NCBI GenBank assembly: GCA_041397365.1
Contig: JAWKWT010000005.1
Location: 186,001 to 250,000, forward strand
Source of the DNA: P52-10 sp041397365
GTDB lineage: Bacteria > Pseudomonadota > Alphaproteobacteria > Rhizobiales > Xanthobacteraceae
Length of the DNA: 64,000 nucleotides
Reading direction: 5' to 3'
The position numbers and the translations under genes are program-made. Positions 8,565 through 17,857 of this stretch are shown one piece after another. Below the pieces are notes generated by a model that made no database searches, was not told the DNA's origin, and saw nothing but the letters and a program-made list of their open reading frames with translations. The stretch's first letter is position 1. Each line of letters begins with the position of its first letter.

Positions 8565-10007
8565 ATGCGCCGACTGACCAAAACGGCAAGGCGGTGGCTG
8601 TATATCAGCCACCGCTGGATCGGCATCGTCACCTGCCTTCTGTTCGCCATGTGGTTCATTTCAGGCGTGGTGATGATGTATGTCGCGTTTCCGAGCCTGT
8701 CCGAAAAGGAACGGCTCGCTTCGCTGCCGGACATCGCCTGGGACAACGTCAGGCTCTCGCCGGACGCCGCGATGAAAGCGGCGGGCCTCACGAAATATCC
8801 GCGCGACCTGCGTCTGACGATGCTGGCGGACCAGCCGGTGTACCGGCTGGCCGAGTGGGACGGCAAACGACACGCCGTTTCCGCCGTCGATGGGCGGCGG
8901 ATCGCGGACATTTCAGAGCGGACGGCGCTCGCGGTCGCCGCGCATCATCCCGCCAGCACCACGCCGAAACTCGCCGAGATCGTCGACCGCGACCAGTGGA
9001 GCGTGACCGCGCGCTACGATCCGCTGCGGCCGCTCTATATGATCGAGCTTGGCGACGATGCCGGCACGAAACTCTATGTGTCGTCACGCTCCGGCGAGAT
9101 CGTGCTCGACACCAACCGCACCGAGCGCGTCTGGAACTGGCTCGGCTCGATCCCCCATTGGATTTATCCGACCGTGCTGCGCAAGGACGGGCCGCTTTGG
9201 CGGCAGGTGGTGCTGTGGCTCTCCGGCATCTGCCTGATCGTCTGCGTCACCGGCATCTGGATCGGAATTTTGCGTGTGCGCCTGCGACGGCGCTATGCGA
9301 GCGGCAAGGTCACGCCCTATCGCGGCTGGATGGCCTGGCATCACATCACGGGGCTGATCGCCGGCGTGCTGGTGCTGACCTGGATGTTCTCCGGCTGGCT
9401 GTCGCTCAATCCCGGCGGGTCCTTCACCGGCCGCGCGCTCCAGCGCGAGGCGTTGCAGCGTTACGCCGGCCACGACATGCCCGATATCGCGAGCAGGCTG
9501 ACGCCGCCGCAAGCCGCCTCGGTCGAGGCGCGCTTCGTCTGGCTCGACGGCAATCCGTTGATGGTCGTCGCATCGCGCGACGGGACGCGGTCGCCGTTCG
9601 ATCCGGCGACGGGCGAACCGATCCGGCTGAGCCTCGACCAGCTCGCGACCGCGGCGAAAAAGCTCATGCCGCAGGCGCGCCTCGCCGGCTGGACCACGCT
9701 GACCGACTACGACGCCTATTGGTACGCGCATCACCGCGAACGTGAACTTCCGGTGCAGCGGGCGATCTTCGACGACGAGGCGCGGAGCTGGGTTCATATC
9801 AGCCCGATCACCGGCGACATCGTCGGCCAGACCGACATCAGCCGGCGCACCTATCGCTGGCTGTTCAACGCCCTGCACAGCTTCGATTTCAAGCTGCTGC
9901 TGATGTACCGGCCGGCATGGGACATCGTCGTCTGGGTCTTGTCGATCCTCGGAACGATCGTTTCGGTGAGCGGCGTCGTCATCGGCTGGCGCTATCTGCG
10001 ACGCTGA
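8565..10007 (+). CDS. PepSY-associated TM domain-containing protein
   Basis: 480 residues from the ATG 2 bp after the receptor stop. It has an N-terminal membrane segment (LYISHRWIGIVTCLLFAMWF with the His of PepSY-TM proteins), a long periplasmic PepSY-like region, two central segments (VVLWLSGICLIVCVTGIWIG and HHITGLIAGVLVLTWMFSGW), a second soluble region and a C-terminal segment near WVLSILGTIVSVSGVVIGW. Proteins of this type are often encoded beside TonB receptors and some act as ferric-siderophore reductases. The tight spacing indicates co-transcription under the upstream cobalamin riboswitch. Confidence 0.85.
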   Translation: MRRLTKTARRWLYISHRWIGIVTCLLFAMWFISGVVMMYVAFPSLSEKERLASLPDIAWDNVRLSPDAAMKAAGLTKYPRDLRLTMLADQPVYRLAEWDGKRHAVSAVDGRRIADISERTALAVAAHHPASTTPKLAEIVDRDQWSVTARYDPLRPLYMIELGDDAGTKLYVSSRSGEIVLDTNRTERVWNWLGSIPHWIYPTVLRKDGPLWRQVVLWLSGICLIVCVTGIWIGILRVRLRRRYASGKVTPYRGWMAWHHITGLIAGVLVLTWMFSGWLSLNPGGSFTGRALQREALQRYAGHDMPDIASRLTPPQAASVEARFVWLDGNPLMVVASRDGTRSPFDPATGEPIRLSLDQLATAAKKLMPQARLAGWTTLTDYDAYWYAHHRERELPVQRAIFDDEARSWVHISPITGDIVGQTDISRRTYRWLFNALHSFDFKLLLMYRPAWDIVVWVLSILGTIVSVSGVVIGWRYLRR

Positions 10008-10071
10008 CGCTTGCCGCGCCATCCTCGCTCCTTACAACGACAACGGCCGCATCACGATCGAAGGCAAAACC

Positions 10072-10398
10072 TCATTGCTCCTGCCGCGCGCATTTGATGC
10101 ACAATGCCGCCTCCGGGCGGACCTCCAGCCGCTTGGGCGAAATCGGTTCGCCGCAGCGGACGCACTCGCCATAGGTGCCGTTTTCGATTCGCAGCAGGGC
10201 CCGCTGCACCGAGGCGATCTCGCGCGACAGAAGCGTCGCCTGCCCTTCGAGCGGAACGTCATCCTCCGTTTCGACCGCCTGTTCGGACGAGTCAGGGTCG
10301 AGCGGCGTGGCCAAATCCTCTACGATCCGACCCTGCCGTCCCTTGAGTTCGACAAGCTGGGCTTCAAGGCGAGCTTTCGCCGCCGCGCTATCGGCCAT
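10072..10398 (-). CDS. TraR/DksA-type C4 zinc finger protein
   Basis: 108 residues starting at the ATG at 10398, chosen because AAGGAGGTTG, an almost ideal Shine-Dalgarno, lies just upstream; the frame is open further upstream. The N-terminal half is helical and acidic. The C-terminus has C79-x2-C82-x17-C100-x2-C103 in GECVRCGEPISPKRLEVRPE and ALCIKC, the DksA/TraR zinc finger. Shorter than classical DksA (about 150), so more like the RPA-type small DksA/TraR proteins that bind the RNA-polymerase secondary channel. Transcribed away from the beta-CASP gene; 10411-10586 is the shared upstream spacer. Confidence 0.85.
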   Translation of the reverse strand: MADSAAAKARLEAQLVELKGRQGRIVEDLATPLDPDSSEQAVETEDDVPLEGQATLLSREIASVQRALLRIENGTYGECVRCGEPISPKRLEVRPEAALCIKCARQEQ

Positions 10399-10586
10399 CA
10401 CAACCTCCTTCACTGAACGCGCAGCATCTGCGCAGAAAAACATACGCACGAATTGACGCAAATCAACGAGGCGGCGGCGCTCGGCTTCCCGGCCGACCGA
10501 ATGCCGTTCGATCATCCTCGCGGCGCTGGCCGGCGCTTCAGCATCACGTTAAGCTCGCCACAGAACAAAGTGCTAGGACAGAATGA

Positions 10587-12182
10587 ATGGCCATCCGCCT
10601 GAGCTTTCACGGCGCCGCCCGGTCGGTGACCGGGTCGTGCTTTCGTCTTGAAACCGATCGGTCCCAGATTTTGATCGACTGCGGGCTGTTTCAGGGTTCG
10701 AAGTCGGAAAAAGAGCTGAACTACCGTCCGTTTCCGTTCCAGCCGAAGGACATCAACGCGGCCATCCTCAGCCACGCCCATATAGATCACAGCGGACTAT
10801 TGCCGAAACTGGTGAAGGCGGATTTTCGCGGCCGCATCTATGCGACGCCGGCGACGGCCGATCTCGCCAATGTCATGCTGCTCGATTCCGCGCACATTCA
10901 GGAGACGGAAGTCGAGCAGCTCAACACGCGGACGGCGCGCCGCCGCCACGGCCGCGTCGAGCCGATCTATCGGGCTCAGGACGCCATCGCGTGCAGCGGC
11001 CGGTTTCAGCCTGTCCGCTACTCGACATGGTTCGACGTCGCTCCCGACATCCGCGCGCGATTCTGGAACGCCGGGCATCTGCTCGGCTCCGCCTCCATCG
11101 AGGTCGAGGTTCGCGAGACAGATCAGGACCGACCGCGGCGCATCCTGTTCTCGGCGGATATCGGACCGGACTTCAAATTGCTCCAGCCCGACCCGGAAGG
11201 ACCGCACGATCTCGACTACGTCATCTGCGAGGGACTTACGGCGCGACCGATCGCGCTGACGCCTCTGAAGAAGCCCGCCGGGCGCTGCTGCGCGAAGTTC
11301 TCGCCGCGCAAAAGCCGAACGGCGCGCTGCTGATCCTTCCTTCGCGGTCGAGCGCTCGCGAAGGAACTCATCGGCGATCTCGTCCGGCTGATGGACGAAG
11401 GCAAACTTCCGGTGATCCCGATCTATGTCGACTCGCCACTCGCCACCAAGGCCACCGCCGTGTTCGCGCAGCACATGACTTGCAGGACGGCGAAACCTTC
11501 GTCCGCAGCCTGAAGGCGAGGAACGTTCATTTCACCGAAAGCGTCGAGCAGAGCAAGGCGCTCGATCGCGTGAACGGCTTCCACATCGTTATCGCCGCGA
11601 GCGGCATGTGCGAGGCCGGGCGCATTCGCCATCGCCTCAAGAACTGGATCTGGCGCGACGATGCGACGGTTCTCCTGGTCGGCTTCCAGGCGCAGGGAAC
11701 GCTCGGACGCATCCTCGCCGACGGCGCGGCAGCGGTGCGAATTCAGGGCGATGAATTCCAGGTCCGCGCGCGGATCAGGTCGATCGACCTCTATTCAGGC
11801 CATGCGGACGGACCGGAGCTTGAAAACTGGGTTCTGCAAGCGGCTGCCGATCCGGCATGGCGTCTTTCTCGTTCATGGCGAGGAGCCGGCCCTGAACGGT
11901 CTTCAGGCGCGCTTAAGCGGCCTCGTCGATCCGCAGCGGATCGTCATGCCGACCATCGACCAGACCTTTGAACTGACCGATACGGCGCGCGGCCGGTCGC
12001 ATCCCCCGCAGCGCCCCGCATCGACAGGCAGAAGGTCGCAGCATCTCGACTGGCACAACGACGTGTCCAAACTCATTCTCGACATCAACGATGCGCTGAC
12101 GGCCTCGACCGACGAGCGATCGCGCGGCGTGCTGATCCGCCGCTTGCGGCGGGCGCTGGAGGAGAACCCGCCCGCGCCATAA
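10587..12182 (+). pseudogene. MBL-fold beta-CASP metallo-hydrolase (RNA-processing type), multiply frameshifted
   Basis: When the frames are joined, a full-length beta-CASP protein of about 530 residues appears. It has a metallo-beta-lactamase motif HAHIDHSG (63-70 in the first frame), WNAGHLLGSAS, the beta-CASP segments YVDSPLATKAT and ASGMCEAGRIRHRLKN, and SIDLYSGHADGPE. Such proteins are exonuclease/CPSF-like RNA processors, not beta-lactamases. The frame changes at about 11231 (one G missing), 11335 (one C missing), 11360, 11477 and 11857-11862. All pieces keep family-level similarity, so either recent decay or poor sequence. The C-terminal RALEENPPAP ends at 12182. Confidence 0.8.
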
Positions 12183-12314
12183 ACTAGCGCTTCGCGACCG
12201 ATCGATTCATGCCCATTCCGGCATCCGATTGAAGGACGAGTCCGGCCTGAAATCTTGAAATGCTCCAGATTGTCCCTCCGAGCCTTCCGACTCCGGCCTC
12301 GTTCTGCATAGAAG

Positions 12315-12635
12315 ATGGGGATGAAAACAAAGAAGATGATCGACAGGTCCAAACTGATCGAAATGCTGGCTGATCTCAACGGCGCAAACGAGCGGCAACT
12401 CTCGATCCAACAGGTCGGGGACGCGGGCGACTTCACCTTTCGGCTTGAGGGGTCCGTCACCGACGGCCAGCGCAAACACATCGAACTGATCTGCGAGCAG
12501 CTCCGCGCCGTCTACGGATTCCGCCGAAATAAGGCCAGCGCAGGCAGCTTGCTCAGCTTTGCGGCTTCGGAAGTTTACCCTTACGGCCTTGAATATCTGC
12601 CACCCGAAGCGGAGGCAGAGGATGGCGGTACGTGA
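12315..12635 (+). CDS. hypothetical protein (small, hydrophilic)
   Basis: 106 residues, not recognised. It starts MGMKTKKMIDRSKLIEMLAD; ATGs at 12315, 12321 and 12336 are all possible starts and none has a clear Shine-Dalgarno. Codon choice looks protein-coding (third positions rich in G/C), and the sequence contains a plausible alpha/beta pattern (LIEMLADLNG, FTFRLEGSVTDGQRKHIELI) ending in an acidic tail PEAEAEDGGT. An overlapping leftward frame (12207-12818) is the competing reading and looks less protein-like. Existence is moderately supported; function unknown. Confidence 0.5.
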   Translation: MGMKTKKMIDRSKLIEMLADLNGANERQLSIQQVGDAGDFTFRLEGSVTDGQRKHIELICEQLRAVYGFRRNKASAGSLLSFAASEVYPYGLEYLPPEAEAEDGGT

Positions 12636-12985
12636 GGGATACTGATGAGCACTACGTTGCTCCATAGCCCTCCAAATGACCCATGAAAATCGGCCGGAAT
12701 TTGCTGAAATCTCGCGGGTTTCCGGCCGCTCGCAGGTCAGACTTTCGCGCCTGACTTTTGCGACAAGCTTTTCCCTAAAGATCAGCAGTGATTTCGTCCG
12801 GGAACTCAGGAGTTGCACGACGCTGCAAGGTAACGACGTATCAAGCCTTAATTCTTTGGGTTCATGACTGTGGGCTTGTCTCCCAAGGTGTTTTGGAACC
12901 TCTCAATGGTTAGAAGAACTAAAGCCCGCCCCACGACTCCCCTGGCGAGTGTTGTTATCCTTCAGAGCCGTCGGGGTGGTTACTC
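12636..12985. other. intergenic region without recognised gene
   Basis: About 350 bp, less GC-rich than its neighbours. A short imperfect hairpin around GGGCTTGTCTCCC (12871-12883) and a later AAAGCCCGCCC (12920-12930) could form part of a leader for the following gene. No tRNA, known riboswitch or convincing ORF was seen. Confidence 0.4.
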
Positions 12986-15366
12986 ATGTTGACGGTGCTC
13001 GGGTGCATCACCCACGAACACGACCTTTCTCTGGTCATCCTTGCCGCCCTTGTCTGCGGCTCTGGATCTTGGGCGACCATACGCCTGTTTCGACGCGCAA
13101 TCGCCACGACATCAACGGAAAGACTCGCTTGGCTCGTCCTGACAGCGATGGTCGCGGGTGCGGCGATCTGGTGCACGCACTTCATCGCCATGCTCGGCTA
13201 TCAGTCAGGCGTGCCGATCGGCTTCGGATCCGGTACTGACGATCGTTTCCCTGCTGATCGCCATGGCCGGCACGCTGTTCGGTTTCGCCATCGCAACCGG
13301 CCGACGCATGCGGCTGACCCCGGCGATCGGGGGCGCTGTCGTCGGCTTGGTGATCGCAGCCATGCACTATACTGGCATGATGGCTTATCGCGTGCAGGGC
13401 GTTGTCTCATGGGACACGTCCTATCTCGTGGCGTCGATCGTGCTTTCAGTCACCCTCTCGGCTCTTGCATTGCGCTTTGCGAGCCGCCGGAATGAACCGG
13501 CAGGCAGCTATCGCCACTGGAATTCTGGTGCTGGCCATTGTTAGCCTCCATTTCACCGGTATGACGGCCTTCCGCGTCGAGCCGCTTCTCGTCGATGGCA
13601 ATTTCTCCAGTCCCGAGGCGCTGCGCGCCCTTGCCCTTGCCGTCGCAGGCGTTGCAGTTCCCATCGTCGGCGCGGGGCTTGCCAGCCATCTCATCGACAA
13701 TCGCGCACGCACGGAAGCCTCCGAAGCCCTCAGCAACATGTCGAACGGCCTCGTCATGATCGCCGGCAACGGCACGATCCGCCTTTTCAACGACCGCGTC
13801 CGGAACATGCTCGGCCTGCTGCCGGAGCAGCTGCGCGTTGGCATGAGCATCGACCAGCATGTCCGCAATATCGGCTTCAATGAACAATGGGACGAAGCCG
13901 ATATGGAGCGGATCATTGCTGATATTCACTCATGGTTGACACAGAAATCTAAAAGCCGCGTCGAGCATCATTTCAGCAACGGCACGATCCTGAGCATTTC
14001 ATACCAGCCGATGCCCGATGGCGGCGCGATCCTGACCTATGACGATGTGACGGAAGCGCGCCACGGCCAAAAGCAGATCACCCACATGGCCTTCCATGAT
14101 GCTTTGACCGGACTGCCCAACCGGCGCAGCTTCTCCGACCAGATCGCCATGCTGTCGAAGAGCGACTCCTTCGTCATGCTGATGCTCGATCTCGACCGCT
14201 TCAAGGAGGTAAACGACACGCTCGGTCATGCGGTCGGCGATGCGCTTCTGGTCGAATCCGCCCGCCGGCTACGTGATAATTGCCGTCCGTCCGACATGCT
14301 GTTCCGTCTGGGCGGTGACGAAATGGCGATCCTTGGCAAAATGACACAGGACCAAGCCGAGACACTGGCAGATCGCCTGATCGAGTCGTTTGCGCGTCCA
14401 TTTGAAATTGGTGAGCATACGATCACGATTGGTCTCAGCATCGGCTTGGCCATGGCCAATCGGGGCAACGATCCCGAATTCGTGCAGCGCATGGCGGACC
14501 TCGCGCTCTACAAAGCCAAGGGAGACGGACGGGGCCGGGCCGAAATCTATCGTGAGGGCATGATCGAGGAGGCCGCGCAACGCCACCAACTGGAGAAAGA
14601 TTTATACCTCGGCGTGGAGTCTGGCCAATTCGAGCTGCACTATCAGCCGCTCTACTCGCTTCCCGGCCGCGAACTCACCGGGTTCGAGGCTTTGCTTCGC
14701 TGGCATCACCCTGAGCGTGGCATGGTGCCGCCCTCCGAATTCATCCCGGCTGCCGAGCAATCCGGCGCGATCACCGATATCGGAGCCTGGGTCATCGATG
14801 AAGCCTGCCGTCAGGCCGCTCTATGGCCCGACAACCTTTATGTCTCGATCAATGTCTCACCTGTGCAACTGCGTTCGGTGGATACGCTTCGACAAATCGC
14901 CGACGCATTGGCCAAGCACAAACTCATGCCGCGGCGCATCGAAGTCGAGATCACCGAGACGGCAATGGTCGAAAACAACGAGCAGATTGCGATCGCTCTT
15001 GCCGGCCTTAGAGCACTTGGCGTCAGGATCGCCATGGACGATTTTGGCACCGGTTATTCTCGCTGTGCACCTGCGCGAATTCGAGTTGACCGGATCAAAA
15101 TCGATCGCAGTTTCATCAGTGCGTCGCACACGGATTCCAACGCTGCCGCTGTCGTGCGCGCCATCACCATGATGGCGAAAGAGATGGCGATTTCAACGAC
15201 CGGGGAAGGTGTGGAGACTGAAGATCAGCTTTCGCGGCTGGTCGAATGCGGATGCGGGACCGTCCAAGGCTACCTGCTTGGCCGCCCGGTCGATGCCCGA
15301 AGCGCCTCAGTGCTGGCAGGCGGAAGGCCTGATCTTGCGCCTAGCGCTTTACGGATCGCAGGGTAG
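12986..15366 (+). pseudogene. MHYT-GGDEF-EAL membrane c-di-GMP turnover protein, frameshifted
   Basis: From MLTVLGCITHEHDLSLV the N-terminus is an MHYT sensor domain with several membrane segments (WCTHFIAMLGY, AAMHYTGMMAYRV, SLHFTGMTAFRVEP), then a PAS-like stretch, a diguanylate cyclase domain (FHDALTGLPNRRSF, DLDRFKEVNDTLGHAVGDALL, RLGGDEMAIL) and an EAL phosphodiesterase domain (FEALLRWHHPE, EITETAMVENNE, MDDFGTGYS, RIKIDRSFI). One base appears added near 13226 and one near 13489. At 15057-15090 three one-base losses cancel out, scrambling YSxLxHLREFELDR. GGDEM replaces GGDEF. It would tune cyclic di-GMP at the inner membrane if intact. Confidence 0.82.
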
Positions 15367-15496
15367 GGCATGCGAGAACCTCTGCCCATAAGGTCAACCG
15401 CCGGAAGACGCTATCCATTTGATGATTAAAGATATGGATGGCCAATTTGTGCGGCGATCGGTGGGGATTGGCGCGCCCGGAGGCGGACCGAAATGG

Positions 15497-15583
15497 CGGA
15501 GAGGGAGGGATTCGAACCCCCGATAGGCTTGCACCTATGCCGCATTTCGAGTGCGGTGCGTTCAACCACTCTGCCACCTCTCC
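15497..15583 (-). tRNA. tRNA-Ser (anticodon CGA)
   Basis: On the minus strand the acceptor stem GGAGAGG pairs with CCTCTCC, with discriminator G and no encoded CCA. The D-arm begins GGCAGAGTGGTT, the anticodon loop reads CTCGAAA (anticodon CGA, serine UCG), there is a long variable arm typical of class II tRNAs, and the T-arm is GGGGTTCGAATCCC. No integrase or direct repeat marks it as an integration site. Confidence 0.95.
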
Positions 15584-15860
15584 GAAGGGGCGAAGCAGGC
15601 GGCGGGACCGCCCGGTTGCGAGGCCGTTCATAAGCGAGACTCGCACAGGAAACAAGGGTGGTTCAAAGGGCGCCAAGACGAGGGTTCCGGATCGAGAGGC
15701 GCCGCAATCGCTTCACCGACCGGATTTAACGCGGTTTCGGTTTTTCGCGACCGGCCGACCCGCCAGAGTGCTTGCGTTTTCGGCCGCCTTCTGCAACGCG
15801 AGCCTCCGGACAGTTCTGCGGAAAACGCGAAGCGCTGAGAGAAGCGATCCAGCGCCGCGC
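15584..15860. other. intergenic region without recognised gene
   Basis: 277 bp between tRNA-Ser and the 3' end of the leftward ROK-like kinase gene. It would contain the tRNA promoter (minus strand, near 15590-15640), but no clear -35/-10 pair was identified. No coding potential is apparent. Confidence 0.4.
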
Positions 15861-17027
15861 TCAGGCTTTTTCCTTATCCTTCTTGTCCCCGGTCTTTTCC
15901 TTGGCCTTTTCCTTGGGCTTGTCTTTTTCCTTGCCCTTCTTCTCGTCCTTGTCCTGGTCGCGCGTCCGGGGTGTGGTCTTGCGCATCGTGAAGCGGGCGT
16001 TGCCGAGGCCGGTGCCGATCGTCAGAACGCCCCAGCGCTTGAACGCCTGCATAAACGGCACTTCACTGAGGCCCTGCGTCACGCCGTCATTGTGCATCAG
16101 CACCGTGGTGTCGTGGCCGCCGATCTCCGGGATCGCCGCGGTCAGTTCGGCCGGCAGGTTGAACTTGCTGCTCTCCCAATTGCCCGGCAGGTTCTGCGCG
16201 CCCTTCTCGATCCGTCCGTCCGCGTCGATCACGCCCGGACAGGACACGCCGATGAAGGGAGCGAGCTTGAAGCCCTCCTCCTCCGCCTCGGCGATCAGCT
16301 CCTTCAGCATCTTGGCGAGCTTCTTCACCGCGCCTTCGCGCGTCGGCTCGTCGTCGGCATGCCGCCAGAGTTCGGACTTCCAGACATTGGCCTTGGACAG
16401 ATCGGATGCCTTCTTCCACTTCGATTCCACCACGCCGCAGCGGATATTGGTGCCGCCGATATCGACGGCAAGAATTGAATCGTGCGCCTCGAAAATCCAG
16501 GACGGCGCCAGATGCAGGCAGCCGATCAGGCCGGCCTCGTCCGGATGATGGCGGATCGGCACCAGATCGACCTTCTCGCCATTCGCCTTGAGGATGATGT
16601 CGGCGCGCGCGATCGCGATCTCGCCGATCCGGCCGAGCCGGAAGCCGCCGCCGACGACGATCGCCTCGGTGGCCTTCCAGGCCTTGGTCCTCATGAAGCG
16701 CTGCGTCACATGCGCCAGCTCCTGCGCATATTCCTCGATCGTGCCGAGCACGAGCGCCGCGGCCTTGATGTCCTCGCCCATCAGGACGGCCTCCAGCTCC
16801 TTCTTGCCGATCTCGTTCGACGGCGCGTCCCCGAACGGGTCCTCGCCCACCTTGCGGAGCGGCTTGCGCCAGGCTTCCAGAATGTCCTGAAAGGCGCCTT
16901 TGCTGGCGCGGTCGCCGAGAAAGCCGTCCTCGTCCCTCAGTTCGATGTTGTAGCTGTCGATATCGACGGACGGCAGCCGGTCGGCCCCGTGCTTGCCGAT
17001 GCCGGCCGTTGCTGGTTCGTCAGCCAT
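15861..17027 (-). CDS. ROK-family kinase-like protein with circularly permuted motif order
   Basis: 388 residues from the ATG at 17027 (AAGGGGG upstream). ROK sugar kinases normally begin with the phosphate-binding loop and end with the GGG adenosine-binding segment. Here the order is reversed: AIVVGGGFRLG (122-132) and HHPDEAGLIGCLHLAP (160-174) come first. They are followed by ILAVDIGGTNIRCGVV (185-200), VSCPGVIDADGRI (261-273), NLPGNW, VLMHNDGVTQG with the catalytic-type Asp314, and VLTIGTGLGNA (334-344). The ROK zinc motif CxCGxxGC is absent. The tail (353-388) is almost entirely Lys, Asp and Glu. Substrate unknown; a sugar or glucokinase-like role is only inference. Solitary gene. Confidence 0.8.
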   Translation of the reverse strand: MADEPATAGIGKHGADRLPSVDIDSYNIELRDEDGFLGDRASKGAFQDILEAWRKPLRKVGEDPFGDAPSNEIGKKELEAVLMGEDIKAAALVLGTIEEYAQELAHVTQRFMRTKAWKATEAIVVGGGFRLGRIGEIAIARADIILKANGEKVDLVPIRHHPDEAGLIGCLHLAPSWIFEAHDSILAVDIGGTNIRCGVVESKWKKASDLSKANVWKSELWRHADDEPTREGAVKKLAKMLKELIAEAEEEGFKLAPFIGVSCPGVIDADGRIEKGAQNLPGNWESSKFNLPAELTAAIPEIGGHDTTVLMHNDGVTQGLSEVPFMQAFKRWGVLTIGTGLGNARFTMRKTTPRTRDQDKDEKKGKEKDKPKEKAKEKTGDKKDKEKA

Positions 17028-17175
17028 GATGCCCCCTTGCCTGCCATTTGGGACGGAACAACCCCGAGGAACCGGTTTGGTTTCAAATGGATAGCCTCTC
17101 CCCGCGACGGCGAGGGCCGCACGGCGCGGAAACGGCTAAATCGCTCATTTCACGAGCGTTTCGGGCCGGATATGC

Positions 17176-17203
17176 TTGACTCTAGGGCCACCGCGGCTAT
17201 AAG
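17176..17203 (+). promoter_or_regulatory. sigma-70-type promoter of rplU-rpmA
   Basis: TTGACT (17176-17181), 16 bp spacer, TATAAG (17198-17203), an unusually good match for this GC-rich genome. It lies about 155 bp ahead of rplU and drives the two ribosomal protein genes; the long leader contains a hairpin (17215-17243). Confidence 0.6.
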
Positions 17204-17214
17204 TCCCGCAACCC

Positions 17215-17243
17215 GGCGCGGGATTTCTCGCGCCGTTTGTTTT
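17215..17243 (+). terminator. leader hairpin with U-rich tail upstream of rplU (attenuator candidate)
   Basis: GGCGCG (17215-17220) pairs with CGCGCC (17229-17234) over an 8-nt loop, followed by GTTTGTTTT. The position, right after the promoter's expected start site and before rplU, suggests a transcriptional attenuator for L21/L27 synthesis. Only a short stem supports it. Confidence 0.4.
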
Positions 17244-17357
17244 GGCCGAGCCCGACCCGACAAGAACGGGCCGCCGAACACCCGAATATAACCGACTGAA
17301 AAGAAGCCGCACCGGGTCCGCCCGAGTGACGGAATTTGAACACGAAGGAAAACAACG

Positions 17358-17750
17358 ATGTTCGCAGTCATCAAAACCGGCGGCCGGCAATACCGCGTCG
17401 CTCCGGATGATGTGCTTGAGATTGGTAAGATCGCCGGCGATGTCGGCGCGATCGTGCAACTTGGCGAGGTTCTGGTCGTGGGCGGCGATACGCCGGTGCT
17501 CGGCCTGCCGACCGTGGCCGGCGCGTCCGTGGCGGCCGAAGTGCTCGACCACAAGCGCGGCCCGAAGGTCATCGCCTTCAAGAAGCGCCGCCGCAAGAAT
17601 TCGAAGCGCAAGCGCGGCTATCGCGACGAAATCACGGTGATCCGCGTCACCGAGATTCTGACCGACGGCAAGTCGCCTTCGGTCGGCCCGCGCCCGAAGC
17701 GCGAGAAGAAGCCGGTCGAGGCCGCGGCAGGCGAAGCGGCCGGCGCCTGA
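17358..17750 (+). CDS. rplU: 50S ribosomal protein L21
   Basis: 130 residues with a typical L21 start MFAVIKTGGRQYRV and core IGKIAGDVGAIVQLGEVLVVGG, and the basic FKKRRRKNSKRKRGYRDEIT segment that contacts 23S rRNA. L21 is usually about 103 residues; here a basic, Ala-rich tail (KREKKPVEAAAGEAAGA) extends it, as in other Hyphomicrobiales. RBS AAGGAAAA lies upstream of the ATG. Followed after 107 bp by rpmA. Confidence 0.97.
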   Translation: MFAVIKTGGRQYRVAPDDVLEIGKIAGDVGAIVQLGEVLVVGGDTPVLGLPTVAGASVAAEVLDHKRGPKVIAFKKRRRKNSKRKRGYRDEITVIRVTEILTDGKSPSVGPRPKREKKPVEAAAGEAAGA

Positions 17751-17857
17751 AGCGCGCCGCCGCAAAGAAGCCTTCGAAAGAAGGCTCCTTCTGACCAGAA
17801 ATGAAATGATTCCGTCAAGGAATCGGGTTATGACACAGACGAATTCGGAGACGGGCA

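Noticed and set aside
10587..12182. Metallo-beta-lactamase (antibiotic resistance)
   Set aside because: The beta-CASP and SGHAD blocks show an RNA-processing MBL-fold protein; the HxHxDH motif alone does not indicate a lactamase.
12207..12818. Leftward 203-codon ORF opposite the small hypothetical gene
   Set aside because: No recognisable domain, and its codon pattern is less convincing than the rightward frame at 12315-12635.
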